Shown: positions 1-8,913 of the stretch, piece by piece
Numbering within the stretch: the first letter of the stretch is position 1
Layout: each line of letters begins with the position of its first letter
Assembly: GCA_903970145.1 (NCBI GenBank)
Contig: CAJCHO010000025.1
Location: 1 to 52,228, forward strand
DNA: 52,228 bases
DNA from: Mycobacteriaceae bacterium
Lineage (GTDB): Bacteria > Pseudomonadota > Gammaproteobacteria > Burkholderiales > Burkholderiaceae_D
Direction: 5' to 3'
Notes under the pieces: model-generated
Seen by the model: the letters and a program-made list of their open reading frames with translations, nothing else
What the model was told of the DNA's origin: nothing
The model's database searches: none
Made by a program: the position numbers and the translations under genes

Positions 1-319
1 CCGCCGCGAACAGCAGCGCCATCAGCACCGCCAGTCCGGCGCCGCCCAGAGCCAGCACCAGGATGCATGCAATGACGAGGAGCATCAGCGGTACCAGCAA
101 GCCGACCAGCGCCAGCAGGACCGCGACTGCGACGGTCGCAATCAGGGCAAGGAAAATGCCCGTGCCGAACGCCGTCAACCCGCCATCACCGAGGTGCACC
201 ACCTGGTCATCGATCACGATATTCAGGTCGGGGGTCTGCCACAGCACAAGGCAGACCGCCAGGAACGCCACCAGCGCGACCGCAAGCCACAGTTTCATGC
301 CCAGCACGATGATCTTCAT
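1..319 (-). CDS. Small multi-pass membrane protein, 3' end cut by window edge
   Basis: The reading frame runs from an ATG at 319 off the left edge of the window, so only the first 106 codons are visible. The product starts MKIIVLGMKLWLAVALVAFL, a strongly hydrophobic first helix. A short polar stretch (about residues 28-45) follows, then two more hydrophobic segments rich in Ala, Leu and Val, with no cytoplasmic domain yet in view. The start ATG overlaps the TGA stop of the upstream histidine kinase (ATGA), so the two are almost certainly translated together and may work together, perhaps as a membrane partner of the sensor. I do not recognise the family, and the missing C-terminus could carry the informative domain. 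Confidence 0.75.
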   Translation of the reverse strand, partial: MKIIVLGMKLWLAVALVAFLAVCLVLWQTPDLNIVIDDQVVHLGDGGLTAFGTGIFLALIATVAVAVLLALVGLLVPLMLLVIACILVLALGGAGLAVLMALLFAA

Positions 320-1884
320 GATTTGCTCCCTTCATTGGGGGTTTGCCGTTTGCCCATGGATTGGTAGGGCACGACGATGGTCACGCGCGTGCCGCTCGGT
401 TGGTTGGCTTCGATCACGCACTTGCCGCGCGTGCCATAAAGCAGCGAGAGACGCTCGCGGATATTGGCCAGACCAAGTCCACCACCCGACGTACTGGCAC
501 CGGTCGGTGAAAATCCCAGGCCGGAATCCTCGACGCACACGTAGAGGTCACCATCGACGACCTCGGCTTTGAGCGCCACGGCGCCACCCTCGGCCTTGGG
601 CTCGAGTCCGTGCTTGATTGCATTTTCGACCAGCGATTGCAGCATCATCGGCGGAAAATCGGCCGAACGCAGACCACCTGGAACCGTGATCGAGACCTTC
701 AGACGTTCTTCCATGCGCACCTTGAGAATCTCGAGGTAAGCACCCACGAGATCAACCTCGCGACCCAGATTGGTCGAGTTCTCACGCATTTGTGGCAACG
801 CCGCGCGCAGGTACTGGATCAGATTGCGCTGCATGGTCGCGGCGCGTTGCGGGTCGGTCTCGATCAGGTATTCGACCGAAGCTAGAGTATTGAACAGGAA
901 GTGGGGTTCCACCTGTGCCTGCATCATCTGCATGCGCGCCTCGACGACCTGACGCTGCAGACTCTCGCGCTCGGCGGTACTCGCCGCCGTCTTGACCATC
1001 GCATCGGCACGCTGCTTGGTAGCCGCCGACACCTTGATGGCAATCATGTAGGCAAAGCTGATCGTCAACAACACCTTGAACAGATCCCACAAGGCATTGC
1101 TCTGCCGGCGGTGCGCGTTGAGGTTTTCGTTTTTGGCAAGCGCTTCGGTAATGCTGTCCGTGAGGTCGTCGCGGGCATCTTCGACCGCCGACTTGACCTC
1201 GTCGCGCATCTCCTCGTCGCGCCGCGCGAGGGCCTCGGCTCTTCGCCCCTCCGCTTCGGCCTGCTCGCGGGCGTGCTGAGCCTGCTCGGCCGCATGCTGT
1301 GCGCCTGCACTGGGCTGAAGCTCCGGGGGAGGTGGTGGGGCGGGAATATCGATCTGAACCGGCTTGCCGTCCGGATTCCTGCTGGTGACGTGCACGCCGG
1401 TCGAATCGACCACTACTTCCTTGCCACCCTTCTCCACGTGAAGGCCGTCGTGATCAGCGGTGACCTTGGATGGCCCCTCGTCATCCTTGTCGACCAGAGG
1501 TGGCAGGTCGGGCATCTTTACGTGGATTGGCTTGGTGTCCTTGCCGTTGACGTTGGGCTGAATCATCATCCCGCCCGGCACCGAGCGCACGTCGATGGTG
1601 ATGGGCTTTTCAAGCTTGTTCGTGATCAGCGGCGATTCCTCGGGCTCGAGAATGCTGCCGATGATCCCCGCCGTGATGATGATGATGAGTCCAAGCAAAA
1701 GAATGCGGCGCCACGACGACTCAACCGCAAAGCGCGTAAGCGCCGTGACGAAACGGCTCACGAAAGGTACCGCCGCGCGCTGCCAGCGCAGCAGTTCATC
1801 AAAGAAATCCTTGCCGTGCTGGCCCGATTTCTCGGGGCCAGGCCCGGGCGGCGGATTGGGCGGTGTCGAGTTCTGCTCTTCCAT
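316..1884 (-). CDS. LytS/YehU-type sensor histidine kinase with long extracytoplasmic region
   Basis: This 522-aa kinase has the His_kinase (PF06580) plus HATPase architecture of the LytS/YehU class. The phosphoacceptor is His328 in EPHFLFNTL. The N box is LVENAIKHG (Asn421), and the glycine-rich ATP lid reads GGGLGLANIRERL (about 467-479). A Pro-rich N-terminal tail precedes a membrane helix at about 61-80, and a second helix lies at about 267-285. Between them, probably in the periplasm, is a beta-prone segment (about 95-180), a proline run, and an Ala/Glu/Arg-rich coiled coil (about 195-250). Enzymes of this class normally signal to a LytTR response regulator, but none is present in this window; it may lie beyond the left edge. 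The stop overlaps the next start (ATGA). The ligand is unknown. Confidence 0.88.
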   Translation of the reverse strand: MEEQNSTPPNPPPGPGPEKSGQHGKDFFDELLRWQRAAVPFVSRFVTALTRFAVESSWRRILLLGLIIIITAGIIGSILEPEESPLITNKLEKPITIDVRSVPGGMMIQPNVNGKDTKPIHVKMPDLPPLVDKDDEGPSKVTADHDGLHVEKGGKEVVVDSTGVHVTSRNPDGKPVQIDIPAPPPPPELQPSAGAQHAAEQAQHAREQAEAEGRRAEALARRDEEMRDEVKSAVEDARDDLTDSITEALAKNENLNAHRRQSNALWDLFKVLLTISFAYMIAIKVSAATKQRADAMVKTAASTAERESLQRQVVEARMQMMQAQVEPHFLFNTLASVEYLIETDPQRAATMQRNLIQYLRAALPQMRENSTNLGREVDLVGAYLEILKVRMEERLKVSITVPGGLRSADFPPMMLQSLVENAIKHGLEPKAEGGAVALKAEVVDGDLYVCVEDSGLGFSPTGASTSGGGLGLANIRERLSLLYGTRGKCVIEANQPSGTRVTIVVPYQSMGKRQTPNEGSKS

Positions 1885-2001
1885 TTTGCCTGCTCTTGAT
1901 TGCGCGTTGGCGCACCAGGCGCCTTAACCAGGACTTACTCTAACCGCAGCAAACAAGGCCTGTGGGGGCACAACGACGAATTGCCGTATGCTGGGCGCCA
2001 A

Positions 2002-2015
2002 GCGTTGGCCAACGC
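2002..2015. repeat. 14-bp perfect palindrome between phaM and the histidine kinase
   Basis: GCGTTGGCCAACGC is perfectly self-complementary and lies 16 bases past the phaM stop, in the 146-bp gap before the kinase gene. It could fold as a five-pair hairpin with a GGCC loop or act as a dimeric operator. On the minus strand it is followed by only two T residues, so it is a weak terminator candidate at best. Confidence 0.4.
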
Positions 2016-2030
2016 GACAGGATGCGCGCT

Positions 2031-2684
2031 CTAGCTGCCTCGTTTGCGCGCAGTCGCAGCAGTTTTGGTCGAACTTGAGGCCGGCTTGCGAGCCGGTGGA
2101 CCAGGTGGCGTCGCGGGCGCGAGCGCGGACTGAGCGACCCTATTGAACTGATCCTGCAAAAAGCTCAGCCATGCCGTCCCTGACAGGCCCGGCTCCTCGG
2201 AACTGACCGGCTTTGCAGCAGGTGCGCGCTTTTTTGCAGCGCGCGGGCTGGTCTGCTTGGGACTCGGCCGAACCGGACTGGCGTGCGGCCTTGCACTGGC
2301 CGACGCGACGCCGGCTTGCGCCATCGTCTCGAAAATGTCGCCGGCCCCGCTGCCCATTGATGCGCCAAATGACTTCAAGGTTGCCACGGTATTGCGCTGA
2401 ACCTCGAGGGCCTGGATGGTCGCGCGCAGCATGTTGGCATTGACCTCAAGCCAGGACTCCACCGCCTGAAGATCCTTGATCCGCTTGTCGAGTTCGGCCA
2501 CATCCATCGTCGGCACGACGAATCCTGGCAGGGCTCCGGGTACGCCACTCCAAAGCTTCTTGACGAAATCGAAACTGCCGGACAGCGAATCCATCAGGGG
2601 CATGCCCGGCATCGCGCCGCCGACCCCGGGTAGCGGTGGCGCGAACGCCTCGGGCCAACCCGGAACTTTCATTTTCCCAGCCAT
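2031..2684 (-). CDS. phaM: PhaM-family polyhydroxyalkanoate granule regulatory protein
   Basis: The 217-aa product matches the PhaM family. A hydrophobic Gly/Pro/Met-rich N-terminus is followed by the SFDFVKKLW segment. The conserved core follows at about residues 60-100: a helix with DVAELDKRIKDLQAVESWLE, then NANMLRATIQALEVQRNTV. The C-terminus is Ala/Lys/Pro-rich and basic (AAKKRAPAAKP). In Ralstonia eutropha, PhaM binds PHA synthase and, through its basic tail, DNA, so that granules associate with the nucleoid; I infer the same role here. The start at 2684 is chosen because GGAGG (2690-2694) sits five bases upstream. The longer open frame to 3014 has no comparable site and overlaps the divergent DUF3108 gene. 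It implies that the host makes PHA, although no synthase gene is in view. Confidence 0.85.
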   Translation of the reverse strand: MAGKMKVPGWPEAFAPPLPGVGGAMPGMPLMDSLSGSFDFVKKLWSGVPGALPGFVVPTMDVAELDKRIKDLQAVESWLEVNANMLRATIQALEVQRNTVATLKSFGASMGSGAGDIFETMAQAGVASASARPHASPVRPSPKQTSPRAAKKRAPAAKPVSSEEPGLSGTAWLSFLQDQFNRVAQSALAPATPPGPPARKPASSSTKTAATARKRGS

Positions 2685-2757
2685 GCCATCCTCCTGACGC
2701 CCGGGGCGCTGCAAATGCTGCAACGCCAAGTATGATTCGAACCTGTCGAGAGCTTCG

Positions 2758-3876
2758 ATGTCCGAGTATGACAGGCTTATTCGCACCAAAAAAGAGCCCT
2801 GCTCTCCCCTGCCAATGAACCAGGTCACGTCCCTTGCCCGCTTTGTTCGCCAGCCCGGCGCGCGCTTGCTGGCACTGATTCTGCTCTCGCTGCTGGTGCA
2901 CATGACGATCCTTTTCATGCGTCCCTGGTGGCCCACCGCCGCGCCGGCGCACGACCTGATCATCGACGCCGTGCTGGTGGCCGCGCCCACTGCGCCCAAG
3001 GTGGATAAACCCAAGCGGGTCGTGCCCCCAGCGCACCATGTGACCCATCACGCCGCGGCCGCACCAGCGGTGGTGAGCCAAGCAGAGACACCACAGGACA
3101 GTGAGGCCGCCATGCCGCCGGCCAGCGGCGATGGCGCCGAGAACGGACCGAGCGGCACGCCGGGCCCGCAAGCTGCGAGCGATGCCGCGCCCACAGCAGC
3201 GGTGAGCACACCAGTCGTACCGAGTGCGCCGCCTGCGAGCGCTCCTCAGGCAGCCGTCCTGCGCTACGACGTCAGTGCACGCGACCCCAAGGGAGGCGAA
3301 AGCGCGGGCTACGTGGGGGTCGGTAGCATCACGTTCACGCCGAGCGAGTCCGCCTACAGCATCGATCTGGAGGCCAAGGTGCAGATCATCTTTTTTACCA
3401 AGACCGTGCTCGAGCAACACAGCGAGGGCGCGAACGGCGCCACGGGCCTTGTTCCCACGCGCTTTAGCGAGACTCGCGGCGGACGTACCCGGGAGGCGCG
3501 CTTTGATCCGGCAAGCGCACCCGCTGGCGCACAGGACAGGCTGAGCATTGTCGTGCAGCTGGGCGCGTTACTGCGTGCCAATGCCAGCCTGGCGCGTGCC
3601 GGCGCGCAGATCGATGTGCCGCTGGGCACGGCTAGCAATCGATTCGAGACCTGGCATTTCGAATCGCGCGGACTTGAAACGCTCAACACCGAAATGGGCA
3701 AGATTGACTGCGTGCATCTGGCGCGTAGTGCACGCCCGGGGAGCAATGATCGGGACCTGGACACCTGGGTTGCGCTCGACCATGGCAGCTATCCGGTGCG
3801 GATCCTTGTCACCGAACCGGATCACACCTACGTCGACATGCGCCTCACGCGCATCGAGACTGCTTCAGATAAGTGA
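2758..3876 (+). CDS. DUF3108 domain-containing envelope protein
   Basis: This 372-aa protein has an N-terminal membrane anchor (about residues 35-56, ARLLALILLSLLVHMTIL). A long Ala/Pro-rich low-complexity spacer follows (about 75-165), then a folded beta-rich DUF3108 domain to the C-terminus, including WHFESRGLETLNTE and VALDHGSYPVRILV. The layout suggests a domain held in the periplasm by a flexible arm. Neither ATG at 2758 nor the in-frame ATG at 2815 has a convincing ribosome binding site; starting at 2815 would shorten the cytoplasmic tail by 19 residues. It is divergent from phaM and overlaps the MFS gene by 12 bases tail to tail. The biochemical role of the family is not known to me. 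Confidence 0.8.
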   Translation: MSEYDRLIRTKKEPCSPLPMNQVTSLARFVRQPGARLLALILLSLLVHMTILFMRPWWPTAAPAHDLIIDAVLVAAPTAPKVDKPKRVVPPAHHVTHHAAAAPAVVSQAETPQDSEAAMPPASGDGAENGPSGTPGPQAASDAAPTAAVSTPVVPSAPPASAPQAAVLRYDVSARDPKGGESAGYVGVGSITFTPSESAYSIDLEAKVQIIFFTKTVLEQHSEGANGATGLVPTRFSETRGGRTREARFDPASAPAGAQDRLSIVVQLGALLRANASLARAGAQIDVPLGTASNRFETWHFESRGLETLNTEMGKIDCVHLARSARPGSNDRDLDTWVALDHGSYPVRILVTEPDHTYVDMRLTRIETASDK

Positions 3877-5061
3877 GCGCTTGGCGCGCAGCACCAGCGC
3901 GGCGGCACCGATAGCAATCGCGCTCAAGGCGAGCGGCACGAACGCCAGCGCGGCGCGCTGGCTCAGATCCCAGATCACGCCGGCCAAGACGGCCACGACG
4001 ACCGCACCGCCGTAGCTAAGCGTAAACACCGCGGCCGATGTCCGCACGACTGCCGGTGCGGGCGCGAGGAGGGCCGGCAGGGACAAGGCGAGTATGAGCG
4101 CGCCACCGCCGGCAAATCCGATCAAGGCCGCGCCCAGTATCGCCAGCTGCGCATCTCCGAATACCACACCAGCAAAGCCGAACAGGGCAAGCGCTGCCGC
4201 CAGCACATAGGGCCAGGCGCGGCGCTCAAGATGACGCGCGGCCATCAGGAGCAGGAGTGACGCCGGGATCTGCGCGAAGTTCAGCGCGGCGAGCGCAGGC
4301 ACGATCGCCCCGGGCTTCCCGGTAGCATCGAGAAAGCCCGGGAGAAAGGCATTCGTGCCGAAATACAGACTGTTGATGCCGCAAAAGAGCACCGCGAGTC
4401 GCCAGATCAGGCCATCACGCCAGTTGGGCCACCACTCGGCGGGTGCAGTGCTCTCTGGCAATGCGCCGCCCGTCGTGCGTGGCGCAATCTGGGAAACCAG
4501 AAGACTGACGATCGCAACCGGGCAGGCCCAGAAGACGAGGCTGGCGCGCCAGCTACCTCCGAGCATGGGCAGAATCAGGAGGCCTGCGAGAACCACGGGC
4601 ACCACCTCGGAGACAAGGAGCCCGTTGGTATAGACCGCGGTGCCAAAGCCGATCTGCTTGGGAACCCACTGGCGCACCGCAGCCGGAAGCGCCGGCTGCA
4701 GCACAGCGATCCCGGCACCCATAACAATGGAAGAGGCGAATAGCCACACCACGCCGCCATTGAGTCCGCGGCACGCGGCGCCGAAGGCAACCGTGCCAAG
4801 GCCAAGAATCAGCGTACGCCGCAGGCCCAGGCGCGCGACCAGGAGCGCCCCAGGGAGCGCACTCAGGGCAAACATCAGCACCGGCAGGCTATTGAGCAGG
4901 CCAACCTCAGTGGCGCTCATGTGCAGCTCGTGCTGAATTTGGGCTATCACTGGTGGCACGGCCAGCACCGTGACGCGCAGGCAGCCACCCATGAGCCACA
5001 GCAGCAGCAATAGACGCCAGGGTGCGGGCGCGAATGCGTCCGGCGCGGCCCTTTGACTCAT
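3865..5061 (-). CDS. MFS transporter, CynX/NimT-like
   Basis: The 398-aa product is almost entirely hydrophobic, with about 12 membrane segments and short loops. The N-terminus (LLWLMGGCLRVTVLAVPPVI, then IQHELHMSATEVGLLNSLPV) and the ALLVARLGLRRTLILG loop after the second helix fit the cyanate/nitroimidazole (CynX/NimT) branch of the major facilitator superfamily. Substrate specificity cannot be read from the sequence, and no cyanase gene is nearby. It is transcribed on its own strand block, ends 12 bases inside the DUF3108 gene and is separated from the oxidoreductase gene upstream by 66 bases, so it could be cotranscribed with it. Confidence 0.82.
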   Translation of the reverse strand: MSQRAAPDAFAPAPWRLLLLLWLMGGCLRVTVLAVPPVIAQIQHELHMSATEVGLLNSLPVLMFALSALPGALLVARLGLRRTLILGLGTVAFGAACRGLNGGVVWLFASSIVMGAGIAVLQPALPAAVRQWVPKQIGFGTAVYTNGLLVSEVVPVVLAGLLILPMLGGSWRASLVFWACPVAIVSLLVSQIAPRTTGGALPESTAPAEWWPNWRDGLIWRLAVLFCGINSLYFGTNAFLPGFLDATGKPGAIVPALAALNFAQIPASLLLLMAARHLERRAWPYVLAAALALFGFAGVVFGDAQLAILGAALIGFAGGGALILALSLPALLAPAPAVVRTSAAVFTLSYGGAVVVAVLAGVIWDLSQRAALAFVPLALSAIAIGAAALVLRAKRSLI

Positions 5062-5127
5062 CAGAATCGCTCTAGAAAAGCAGAGCGCGCAAGTGTACCC
5101 GATCGGCGGCGTGCCGACGCTGATCGA

Positions 5128-8100
5128 CTAGGCCGCGCGCGCGGTCTCGATTCCGGTCACGGATGCCTTGAAGGCCTGCATGAGCGATATTTCCTCGTCG
5201 CGGGCGCGGGCCATGCTCGCCTCCTTGATGTGGCCATAGCCGCGAATCTGCTCGGGTAGTTGCGCTAGGGCGAGTGCCGACTCGAAATTGCCGCTGTCGA
5301 GTTTTGGCAGCACAACATCAAGCATGTGTTCATAGTCCCTGATCAGCGCACGCTCGGCGCGGCGCTCGGCGGTATAGCCAAAAACGTCGAACCAGGTGCC
5401 GCGCAGGCCGCGCAGTTTGGCGAGCACCCGAAACAGCTGCAGGGTGGCCGAGCCGAACTCGCTCTTGGTCAGATGGCCAGCGGCGTCGCGCCGCGCCAGA
5501 AGGGGTGGGGCCAGGTGAAATTTCAGTTTGAAGTCGCCCTCGAACTGGGCATTGATCTTGGCCATGAAGGCCGGGTCCGTGTACAGGCGCGCAACCTCGT
5601 ACTCGTCCTTGTAGGCGAGCAGCTTGAAGTAGTAGCGCGCCACGGCCTCGCTAAGCCGTGTTGAACCAAGGCGCGCCTCCGCGCCACGCACCCGCTCGAC
5701 GAGCTCACGGTAACGCGCTGCATAGCCAGCATTCTGGTAAGCCGTGAGCAAGTCGACACGCCGTTTGACGATGTCGTCCAGCGAGACGGCGGCGCGAGAG
5801 ATGGCAATAACTTCGGCAGGAAACGCGACCCGCGTGACCGCTTCCAGATCGTGCGCGGCGCGGCGCCCCCACTCGAAGGCCTGCAGGTTCTGCTCGATCG
5901 AGACACCATTGAGCTCGATGGCGCGCAACAGCGCGGCACGCGACAGGGGCAGCCAGCCCTTTTGCAGGGCATAGCCGAGCATGAAGGGATTGGTATAAAT
6001 CGCGTCGCCCAGCAGCGCAACGGTCAGGCGGTTTGCATCAACGAAACTGCATTGCGATCCAGCCGCAGCGCGGATATCGGACTGCATATCAGCCCCGGGA
6101 AACTGCCAGTCCGGGTTGCGTACGAAATCTGCGGTGGGCATGTTGGCGGTGTTGACGATGACCCGTGTGGTGCCCTCGCGGATTCGCGAAATGGATTCCT
6201 TGGAAGCGGTCACGACGAGATCGCACCCGATCACAAGCTCAGCTTCACCGGTGGCTATGCGGGTCGCGTGCAGGTCTTCGGCGCGCGGCGCAATCTGCAC
6301 GTGCGATGAGACTTCACCGCCCTTTTGTGCGAGGCCGGCCATGTCGAGTACCGATACGCCGAGACCTTCGAGGTGCGCTGCCATGCCAAGCAGCTGGCCG
6401 ATCGTCACGACACCGGTTCCGCCGATGCCGGTAATCAAAATACCGTAGCTGCGCGAAAGCGCCGCCGGACTTGCCTCAGGCAGATCGAAGAGGTGGTCGG
6501 TTGCACCTGCGGCGCCCTTGCCCTTGCGCAGGCGCCCCCCTTCGACGGTCACAAAGGACGGGCAAAAGCCCTTCACGCAGGAATAGTCCTTGTTGCACGA
6601 GGACTGGTTGATCTGACGCTTGCGACCGAGTTCGGTTTCGAGCGGCTCGACGGCGATACAGTTTGATTGCACCGAGCAGTCACCGCAGCCCTCGCACACT
6701 GCGTCATTGATGAAGGCGCGCTTGGCCGGATCGGGGAAACCCGGCTTGCCGTCGACGATTTTTTTGCGGCGCCGGCGCTTTTCCGAGGCACAGGTCTGGT
6801 CATAGACCAGCACCGAAACCCCGACATAGTCGCGCAGTTCGCGCTGGATCTGGTCAAGTTCATCCCGATGATGAACCGTAACCCCTGGCGCGAGAGCCAC
6901 GCCGTCATACTTGAAGGGCTCATCCGTGACGACGACGATCTTGCCGACACCTTCGGCGCTCATCTGGAAGGTAATCTGCGGAACGGTCAGGGTTCCGTCG
7001 ACGGGCTGGCCGCCCGTCATGGCGACTGCGTCATTGAACAGGATCTTGTAGGTGATATTGACCTGCGCGGCGACACTGGCGCGCACGGCGAGGTATCCCG
7101 AGTGGAAGTAGGTGCCATCGCCGAGGTTCGCAAAAATATGCTTCTCGTCGGTGAAGTCGGCCTGGCCGATCCACGGCACGCCCTCGCCACCCATCTGGGT
7201 GAAGGTGTCCGTGCGCCGGTCCGGCATCCACACGGTCATGTAGTGACAGCCGATGCCCGCGACCGCGCGCGAACCTTCGGGTACCCGCGTCGATGTATTG
7301 TGCGGACATCCGGCGCAAAAGAAAGGCTTGCGTTCAACCGTCACGCGCGGCCGGGCAAGGGCCTTTTCCTTGGCTTCTATGTAGGCAATGCGCGCCTCAA
7401 TGCGCGTCCGCACGTCGGCCGGCAGCTCAAACTTCAACAGCCGCGCGGCGACCGCGCGCGCGATGATCGCCGGAGACAGTTCGTATTTCGCCGGCAGGAG
7501 CCAGTTGCTGCGCGGAATGCCCCATTCCCCGCCCTCCTTGTCCTCGAACTTGCCATAGATACGCGGACGTACGTCTTCGCGCCAGTTGTAGAGCTCCTCC
7601 TTCAACTGGTACTCGATCATCTGGCGCTTTTCCTCCACCACCAGAATCTCTTCGAGACCCGTCGCAAATTCGCGCACGTGGTAGGCATCCAGAGGCCACA
7701 CCACGCCCACCTTGAACAGGCGAATACCGATCTGCGCGCAGGTTTGCTGGCCAAGACCGAGGTCTTCGAGCGCCTGGCGCGTATCCAGGTAAGCCTTGCC
7801 GCTGGCCATGATGCCAAAGCGCGCCACCTGGGAATCCCACACCGTGTAATTGAGGCGATTCGCGCGCACATAGGCCAGTGCGGCGTACCACTTGTAGTCC
7901 ATCAGTCGCGCTTCCATCTCGAGCGGCGATTCGGGCCAGCGGATATTCAGGCCGCCCGGCGGCAGTTCGAAATCCTCGGGCAGAACAATCTTGACGCGAT
8001 CGGGGTCGACTTCGACCGAGGCGGACGCTTCGACGACGTCAGTGACCACTTTGAACCCGGTCCAAAGCCCGCTATAGCGACTCATCGCATAGGCGTGCAG

Positions 8101-8679
8101 ACCCAGATCCAGATATTCCTGAACGGTCGCCGGGAAAAACACCGGGATGCCGCAGGCCTTGAGAATGTGATCAGACTGGTGCGGCAGGGTCGAGGACTTG
8201 GCCGAGTGATCGTCACCGGCTAACACCAGAACGCCGCCATGCGGGCTGGTGCCCGCGGCATTGGCGTGCTTGAAGACGTCCCCGCAGCGATCCACGCCCG
8301 GGCCCTTGCCATACCACATCGAAAACACGCCGTCGTAGCGTGCCTTGGGATACATGTTGAGCTGCTGGCTGCCCCAGACCGCGGTAGCGGCGAGGTCTTC
8401 GTTCAAGCCCGGCTTGAATACGATGTGCTGGCGATCCAGATATTTCTTGGCGCGCCACAGTGTCTGATCAACGCTGCCCAGAGGCGAGCCCCGATATCCG
8501 GATACAAAGCCGGCCGTATTGAGTCCCGCTGCGGCATCGCGTTCGCGCTGCAACATCAAAAGACGAACCAGCGCCTGCGTCCCGGACAGATAGATGCGTC
8601 CGCGGTCCAGTGTGTATTTGTCGTCGAGGGTGACGGATTCAATTGCCGCACGCAGCGCGGGCGAAATCGGGGCATTCAT
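5128..8679 (-). CDS. Fused indolepyruvate:ferredoxin oxidoreductase family protein
   Basis: This 1183-aa single-chain 2-oxoacid:ferredoxin oxidoreductase joins the IorA-like and IorB-like parts. The N-terminal thiamin-diphosphate pyrimidine domain spans about residues 20-400 (FVSGYRGSPLGSVDQ). A CAGCPHN cysteine motif at about 455 opens the thiamin pyrophosphate domain, which continues through IFANLGDGTYFHSGYLA. A ferredoxin-like cysteine cluster follows at about 660 (CEGCGDCSVQSNC, then CNKDYSCVKGFCP). The gamma-type domain begins near 745 (GILITGIGGTGVVTIGQLLG), and a DUF6537-like tail completes the chain. The family oxidatively decarboxylates aryl- or branched-chain 2-oxoacids to acyl-CoA. 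These fused forms also occur in aerobes, where the electron acceptor is uncertain. The start at 8679 is supported by GAGGA just upstream. Confidence 0.9.
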   Translation of the reverse strand: MNAPISPALRAAIESVTLDDKYTLDRGRIYLSGTQALVRLLMLQRERDAAAGLNTAGFVSGYRGSPLGSVDQTLWRAKKYLDRQHIVFKPGLNEDLAATAVWGSQQLNMYPKARYDGVFSMWYGKGPGVDRCGDVFKHANAAGTSPHGGVLVLAGDDHSAKSSTLPHQSDHILKACGIPVFFPATVQEYLDLGLHAYAMSRYSGLWTGFKVVTDVVEASASVEVDPDRVKIVLPEDFELPPGGLNIRWPESPLEMEARLMDYKWYAALAYVRANRLNYTVWDSQVARFGIMASGKAYLDTRQALEDLGLGQQTCAQIGIRLFKVGVVWPLDAYHVREFATGLEEILVVEEKRQMIEYQLKEELYNWREDVRPRIYGKFEDKEGGEWGIPRSNWLLPAKYELSPAIIARAVAARLLKFELPADVRTRIEARIAYIEAKEKALARPRVTVERKPFFCAGCPHNTSTRVPEGSRAVAGIGCHYMTVWMPDRRTDTFTQMGGEGVPWIGQADFTDEKHIFANLGDGTYFHSGYLAVRASVAAQVNITYKILFNDAVAMTGGQPVDGTLTVPQITFQMSAEGVGKIVVVTDEPFKYDGVALAPGVTVHHRDELDQIQRELRDYVGVSVLVYDQTCASEKRRRRKKIVDGKPGFPDPAKRAFINDAVCEGCGDCSVQSNCIAVEPLETELGRKRQINQSSCNKDYSCVKGFCPSFVTVEGGRLRKGKGAAGATDHLFDLPEASPAALSRSYGILITGIGGTGVVTIGQLLGMAAHLEGLGVSVLDMAGLAQKGGEVSSHVQIAPRAEDLHATRIATGEAELVIGCDLVVTASKESISRIREGTTRVIVNTANMPTADFVRNPDWQFPGADMQSDIRAAAGSQCSFVDANRLTVALLGDAIYTNPFMLGYALQKGWLPLSRAALLRAIELNGVSIEQNLQAFEWGRRAAHDLEAVTRVAFPAEVIAISRAAVSLDDIVKRRVDLLTAYQNAGYAARYRELVERVRGAEARLGSTRLSEAVARYYFKLLAYKDEYEVARLYTDPAFMAKINAQFEGDFKLKFHLAPPLLARRDAAGHLTKSEFGSATLQLFRVLAKLRGLRGTWFDVFGYTAERRAERALIRDYEHMLDVVLPKLDSGNFESALALAQLPEQIRGYGHIKEASMARARDEEISLMQAFKASVTGIETARAA

Positions 8680-8776
8680 TGAACATCCTCAAAAATTGTG
8701 TTTTTGGGAAAATGGCCCCGAAAAAGATCAGGCCCAAGCGCGCCTAGCCGTCTTGTGGATGGTGAGCGCAATCGAT

Positions 8777-8802
8777 AGCGCAGGCAAGTTGCCTGCGCTT
8801 TT
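8777..8802 (+). terminator. Terminator-like hairpin on the plus strand without an obvious upstream gene
   Basis: A perfect 10-bp stem (AGCGCAGGCA / TGCCTGCGCT) with a three-base loop is followed by TTT on the plus strand. Both flanking genes run on the minus strand, so nothing annotated would be terminated by it. On the minus strand it lies in the leader of the oxidoreductase gene and is not followed by a T run. Confidence 0.55.
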
Positions 8803-8884
8803 GCCGCTCCATTGCGGCGCGGCGAAAGGTAACAGAAAGCGCTCAGCGCCTCAATGTGCGATGCGGCAAATCCGCCTTCGCCCC

Positions 8885-8907
8885 AAACCCGCCTGCACCA
8901 GGCGGGT
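8885..8907 (-). terminator. Intrinsic terminator of the thioredoxin gene
   Basis: Seven bases past the thioredoxin stop, the minus strand reads ACCCGCCT, a GGTGC loop and AGGCGGGT, then TT. This is a perfect 8-bp GC-rich stem ending in three T residues (the last base of the stem plus two). It should separate the thioredoxin/ubi transcript from the oxidoreductase gene. Confidence 0.65.
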
Positions 8908-8913
8908 GCATGA

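Noticed and set aside
901..1899. Long plus-strand open frame (332 codons) across the histidine kinase gene
   Set aside because: It lies antisense to a kinase with clear catalytic motifs. The translation is Arg/His/Leu-rich without domains, as expected for a shadow frame in GC-rich DNA.
2685..3014. N-terminal extension of phaM to 3014
   Set aside because: The extension overlaps the divergent DUF3108 gene, and GGAGG sits precisely before the ATG at 2684. The family N-terminus matches the shorter form.
6667..8223. 518-codon plus-strand open frame opposite the fused oxidoreductase
   Set aside because: It is antisense to conserved thiamin- and Fe-S-binding domains. No ribosome site or recognisable domain was found.
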